From positions 1 to 64,000 of the forward strand of contig JBGAHD010000001.1 in assembly GCA_044226395.1 (NCBI GenBank): a stretch of DNA of 64,000 nt, in the 5' to 3' direction. How positions within the stretch are numbered: the first letter of the stretch is position 1; every line of letters starts with the position of its first letter. The notes below the pieces were generated by a model. The model was not told where the DNA came from. It did no database searches and saw only the letters and a list, made by a program, of their open reading frames with translations. The stretch is from JBGAHD01 sp044226395 (GTDB taxonomy: Bacteria > Pseudomonadota > Gammaproteobacteria > Xanthomonadales > Ahniellaceae). The position numbers and the translations under genes are program-made. This document shows, in pieces, positions 60,948-64,000 of the stretch.

Positions 60948-62959
60948 GGGCGTTCGCGAAATTGACGTTGTGCGTGATCGCGCTGAGCGGCGTTACGAGC
61001 GCGGGCGCCGTCGATACGACGTTCGGCGCGCGTGACACCACGAAACTTGTCGATGTCGCCGATCCGGATTTCTCGCCCGATGGCGAGTATCTGGTCTACG
61101 GCGCCAGTCGCGATGACATGAGCACCGACAGCGTGCGCGGCGATATCTGGCGCGTGCGCTATCGCGACGGTCAGCGCCGACGCCTGACCTTCACCGCGCG
61201 CGCCCGCGAATGGCAGCCGCGCTACAGCCCGCGCGGCGATGGCATCGCCTTTCTCACCGACCGCGGCCTGGACGCGCCGACGCGCGTGTGGCTGATGGCC
61301 GCCGATGGTGGCGAGGCGCGCGCGATCACGCCGGCCGGGCTCGAAGTCGAGGACTACGACTGGTCGCCCGATGGTCGCCACCTCGTGTTCACCGCGCGCG
61401 ATCCCGAGCGCGATGCCACGGACCCCGAGCCGCCCAATCCCGTGCCCATCGTCACCGACCGCTATCAGTTCAAGGAAGACATGGTCGGTTACCTTGGCGC
61501 GCGACGCATCCATCTGTACGTGATCGACACGAAGGATGGCGCGTGGTTTCAACTCACCGATGGCCCGCGCGATGACATTCTGCCGGCGTGGTCGCCCGAT
61601 GGTCGCCACATCGCTTTCGTCAGCAAGCGCGGCGTCGATCCCGATCGCACGCTCAATACCGATCTGTTCGTGATCGCGCCCAGCGATGGCGCGAAGGCGC
61701 GACAGCTCACTACCTTTCCCGGCGCCGATCTCGATCCGTATTGGGAAACGCGACCCGCGTGGCGGCCCGATTCGCGCGCGATCGCGTATCTGCAAGGCGA
61801 CGAGGATCGCTGGATCAACTATCCACCGCCAGCTCTGGCCATCGTCGAACTCGACAGCGGTCGCGTGACATTGCCGGCGTCGATCGATCGCGCCTTCTAT
61901 CACCCGCGTTGGACGCACGATGGTCGCGCGATCATTGCTCTGGTGGAACGCGATCGCGTGACTCACGTCGAGCGCGTCGACTTGCGCTCGGGCAAGCTGA
62001 CGTCGTTGACCACGGGGCCGCGCTTCGAGTACCAGCTTGCGGTGTCGCGCAACGACCGCGTGGTCACGCTCGGCGGCGACGACACGCACGCGTATGAATT
62101 GCACGCGGTTGAACCGCGCGGTCTGCGCGCGCTCACCGATCACAACGGCTGGCTGCGCGACAAGGCGTTGATCGCGGCCGAAGACTTCGCGTTCACCAGC
62201 GCCGATGGCACGACCATCGGCGCGCTGCGCGTGAAGCCCGCGGGCTATCGCGAGGGCGTGCGTTATCCGACGATCATCCGACTGCATGGCGGTCCGGTGT
62301 ATCAGTTCAGTCATGAGCTGATGCCGGACTGGCAAGTGTTCGCCGCGGCGGGCTTTCAGGTGATCGGCATCAATCCGCGCGGCAGCTCCGGGCGCGGTTT
62401 CGAGTTCGCGCGCGCGATCTACGCCGATTGGGGCAATAAGGACGCGGCCGATGTGCGCGCGCTGATCGATCACCTGATCGCGCAAGGCTGGGCCGATCCC
62501 GAGCGCATCGGCGTGGGCGGCTGGAGTTACGGCGGCATTCTCACCGACTATGTCATCGCCTCGGAGCCGCGGGTCAAGGCCGCGATCAGCGGCGCGGGTT
62601 CGGCGAACGCCTTGATGATGTATGGGCTCGATCAGTACACGGCGGCGTATGAGTTGGAATTGGGCAAGCCGTGGGAAAAGCCGGAGCTGTACCGCAAGCT
62701 CAGCTATCCGTTCTTCGAATCCCAACGCATTCAGACGCCGACGCTTTTCCTGTGCGCCGAGGCCGACTTCAACGTGCCCTGCGCCGGCGCGGAGCAAATG
62801 TATCAAGCGCTGCGCTCGAACGGCGTGGCCACGCGCCTGGTGGTTTATCCCGGCGAGTATCACGGCTTGAGCGTGCCGAGTTATCGCCTCGATCGCATCG
62901 AGCGCTCGCTCGCGTGGTATCGGCGCTATTTGCTCGGTGACGCCGGAGCTTCGCCTTGA
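60944..62959 (+). CDS. exported S9-family prolyl oligopeptidase-like peptidase
   Basis: A 671-residue peptidase: signal peptide (ALSGVTSAGA), a beta-propeller with repeated SPDGxxL/I..T motifs (about 35-400) and an alpha/beta-hydrolase domain. The nucleophile Ser is in GGWSYGG, the Asp in EADFNVP and the His in GEYHGLS. Such enzymes release dipeptides or hydrolyse acyl-peptides. Its ATG overlaps the stop of the upstream transaminase, placing a peptidase in an amino-compound catabolic operon. Its last 34 bases overlap the convergent P1-family gene. Confidence 0.88.
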   Translation: MRAFAKLTLCVIALSGVTSAGAVDTTFGARDTTKLVDVADPDFSPDGEYLVYGASRDDMSTDSVRGDIWRVRYRDGQRRRLTFTARAREWQPRYSPRGDGIAFLTDRGLDAPTRVWLMAADGGEARAITPAGLEVEDYDWSPDGRHLVFTARDPERDATDPEPPNPVPIVTDRYQFKEDMVGYLGARRIHLYVIDTKDGAWFQLTDGPRDDILPAWSPDGRHIAFVSKRGVDPDRTLNTDLFVIAPSDGAKARQLTTFPGADLDPYWETRPAWRPDSRAIAYLQGDEDRWINYPPPALAIVELDSGRVTLPASIDRAFYHPRWTHDGRAIIALVERDRVTHVERVDLRSGKLTSLTTGPRFEYQLAVSRNDRVVTLGGDDTHAYELHAVEPRGLRALTDHNGWLRDKALIAAEDFAFTSADGTTIGALRVKPAGYREGVRYPTIIRLHGGPVYQFSHELMPDWQVFAAAGFQVIGINPRGSSGRGFEFARAIYADWGNKDAADVRALIDHLIAQGWADPERIGVGGWSYGGILTDYVIASEPRVKAAISGAGSANALMMYGLDQYTAAYELELGKPWEKPELYRKLSYPFFESQRIQTPTLFLCAEADFNVPCAGAEQMYQALRSNGVATRLVVYPGEYHGLSVPSYRLDRIERSLAWYRRYLLGDAGASP

Positions 62960-64000
62960 CGCAAGCGGCCGTGCGCGCGCAACACCCGGCGCAAGGCCTG
63001 GTGATCGATGGCGACGGCGCGATGGCCGTCCTGACCGTCGAGCGTGCGGGCCGCGATCATCGCGTTGACGATGGCTTCCTCGGTGGCGCGCGCGGTGGCG
63101 AGAAACAGCGCATCGAGCGCGTCATTGTCGAGCATGCTCACCGTCTTCACGCCATGGCGGCCGGCCTTGGCCTGCGCGGTGGAGAAGGCCACGAAGATGT
63201 CGCCCGAACCATTGCCCGCGTAGCTGCCCATGCGGCCCAGTCCCAGCGCGGGCCGCTGCGCGACGCGGCGCAGTTGATGCGGCAGCAAGGGCGCGTCGGT
63301 GGCGACGACGACGATGATCGAGCCGGTGTCGCGCGGTTCTTCGAGCGGCCAGAGCAAATCGTTGTTGAGCTCGCGACCCACGGGCACGCCAGCGATGCGC
63401 AGTTCCCGACGCACGCCATAGTTGGCCTGCACGAGCACGCCCAGGCGATAGTCGACGTCGCCGATGCGCACGACACGCGAACTGGTGCCCGTGCCGCATT
63501 TGAATTCATGGCAGATCATCCCGGTGCCGCCGCCGACATTGCCTTCGGCCTGGGGCTTGGCGCTGGCGGTCTCGATCGCCGCGCGCACGTGCTCGGGGCG
63601 CACGTGCATGCCGTTGATGTCGTTGAGATAGCCGTCCCAGGTCTCGGCGACCACGGGCAGGCTCCACCAATAGCCCTCGTCATCGGCCGGGCCGTGCTCG
63701 ACGCGCCAAGCGATGGCGGCATCGTGGACTACGCCGACGCTGTGTGTATTGGTCAACAGGATCGGGCCTTCGAGTTGACCGGACTCCGCGATCCAATGCG
63801 CGCCAGTGAGTTCGCCATTGCCATTGAGCACGTGCACGGCGGCGAACACCGGCGTATCGCGCGTGGCCTTGCCGCGCGGCAAGATGGCGGTGACGCCGGT
63901 GCGCACTTTCTTGTCGCCTGCCGCATCGGCGATCAGGGTGCTGTAGCCCACGGTCACGCCGGGCACATCGGTGATGGCATTCATCGGCCCGGGCCGGCCG
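62926..64000 (-). CDS. P1-family (DmpA/BapA-like) aminopeptidase, 5' end outside window
   Basis: At least 352 residues of a self-processing Ntn-type peptidase: NAITDVPGVTVG, TNTHSVGVVHDAAI, EGNVGGGTGMICHEF and GTGTSSR, where the precursor is cleaved before the nucleophile. The family includes D-aminopeptidase DmpA, the beta-peptidase BapA and the nylon-oligomer hydrolase NylC. An ATG at 63984 exists, but the bases before it read GRPGP in frame, matching the conserved sequence preceding NAITDV in homologues, so the gene almost certainly begins beyond the right edge. It converges on the S9 peptidase gene. Confidence 0.87.
   Translation of the reverse strand, partial: GRPGPMNAITDVPGVTVGYSTLIADAAGDKKVRTGVTAILPRGKATRDTPVFAAVHVLNGNGELTGAHWIAESGQLEGPILLTNTHSVGVVHDAAIAWRVEHGPADDEGYWWSLPVVAETWDGYLNDINGMHVRPEHVRAAIETASAKPQAEGNVGGGTGMICHEFKCGTGTSSRVVRIGDVDYRLGVLVQANYGVRRELRIAGVPVGRELNNDLLWPLEEPRDTGSIIVVVATDAPLLPHQLRRVAQRPALGLGRMGSYAGNGSGDIFVAFSTAQAKAGRHGVKTVSMLDNDALDALFLATARATEEAIVNAMIAARTLDGQDGHRAVAIDHQALRRVLRAHGRLRQGEAPASPSK

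Noticed and set aside
60305..62863. 850-codon open frame opposite the transaminase and S9 peptidase genes
   Set aside because: Antisense shadow with repetitive Arg/His/Ala composition; the plus strand has full catalytic motifs.
1..64000. CRISPR arrays, rRNA and tRNA genes
   Set aside because: No regularly spaced short repeats, rRNA-like stretches or recognisable cloverleaf tRNA genes were seen by eye; a dedicated scan was not possible.

Overview
The window is high-GC DNA with gammaproteobacterial gene content, most likely from the order Lysobacterales (Xanthomonadales). The reasons are the two TonB-dependent receptors, the M3 peptidyl-dipeptidase, the CrbS/CrbR pair, a DUF3297 protein, a YceH protein, and two secreted proteins that end in the tail FANGFE. 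This placement is inferred from remembered family resemblance, not from a search. Genes are closely packed on both strands. I saw no rRNA, tRNA or CRISPR array.

Layout. Positions 1-1093 hold no convincing protein gene. They carry two copies of a structured repeat and several terminator-like hairpins; a third copy lies at 43070-43186. From 1094 to 11593 are a NUDIX hydrolase, a Dcp-like peptidase, two TonB-dependent receptors, an XRE regulator, two uncharacterised proteins and a short-chain dehydrogenase. From 11706 to 22949 lies a set for poly-3-hydroxybutyrate and acetate use: a PHB-depolymerase-like lipoprotein, a CrbS-type transporter/kinase, its likely partner CrbR, 3-hydroxybutyrate dehydrogenase and a 3-hydroxybutyrate oligomer hydrolase. 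This set is interrupted by an AT-richer AIPR-family gene (17731-19446), a probable acquired phage-defence gene. From 23035 to 38077 are mostly secreted, membrane and uncharacterised proteins, including a PQQ-type sugar dehydrogenase and a heparinase-like protein. From 38231 to 42960 is a compact operon for a 2-oxoacid:acceptor oxidoreductase with its own FAD/iron-sulfur electron-transfer subunit.

The most unusual region is the island at about 45574-50688. It has lower GC than its neighbours and holds two minus-strand genes: a TIR-like nucleotide-binding protein (45715-46842) and a 1039-residue protein that joins SIR2, a STAND-type NTPase, TPR-like repeats and a C-terminal cold-shock-like domain (47421-50540). 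Both look like NAD-targeting phage-defence proteins. The island is bounded by two fragments of GFA-type genes, has an integron attC-like site at its left end and a tyrosine-recombinase remnant in the middle, and is flanked by an 11-bp direct repeat.

From 50836 to 64000 are YceH, a REC-HDOD protein, then an IclR regulator with a thiolase, divergent from an operon of aminotransferase, aldehyde dehydrogenase, both CoA-transferase subunits, a second aminotransferase and an S9 peptidase. A P1-family (DmpA/BapA-like) peptidase converges on it and runs off the right edge. Together these fit conversion of amino compounds, perhaps beta-amino acids released from peptides, into CoA esters and acetyl-CoA. 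That reading is inference.
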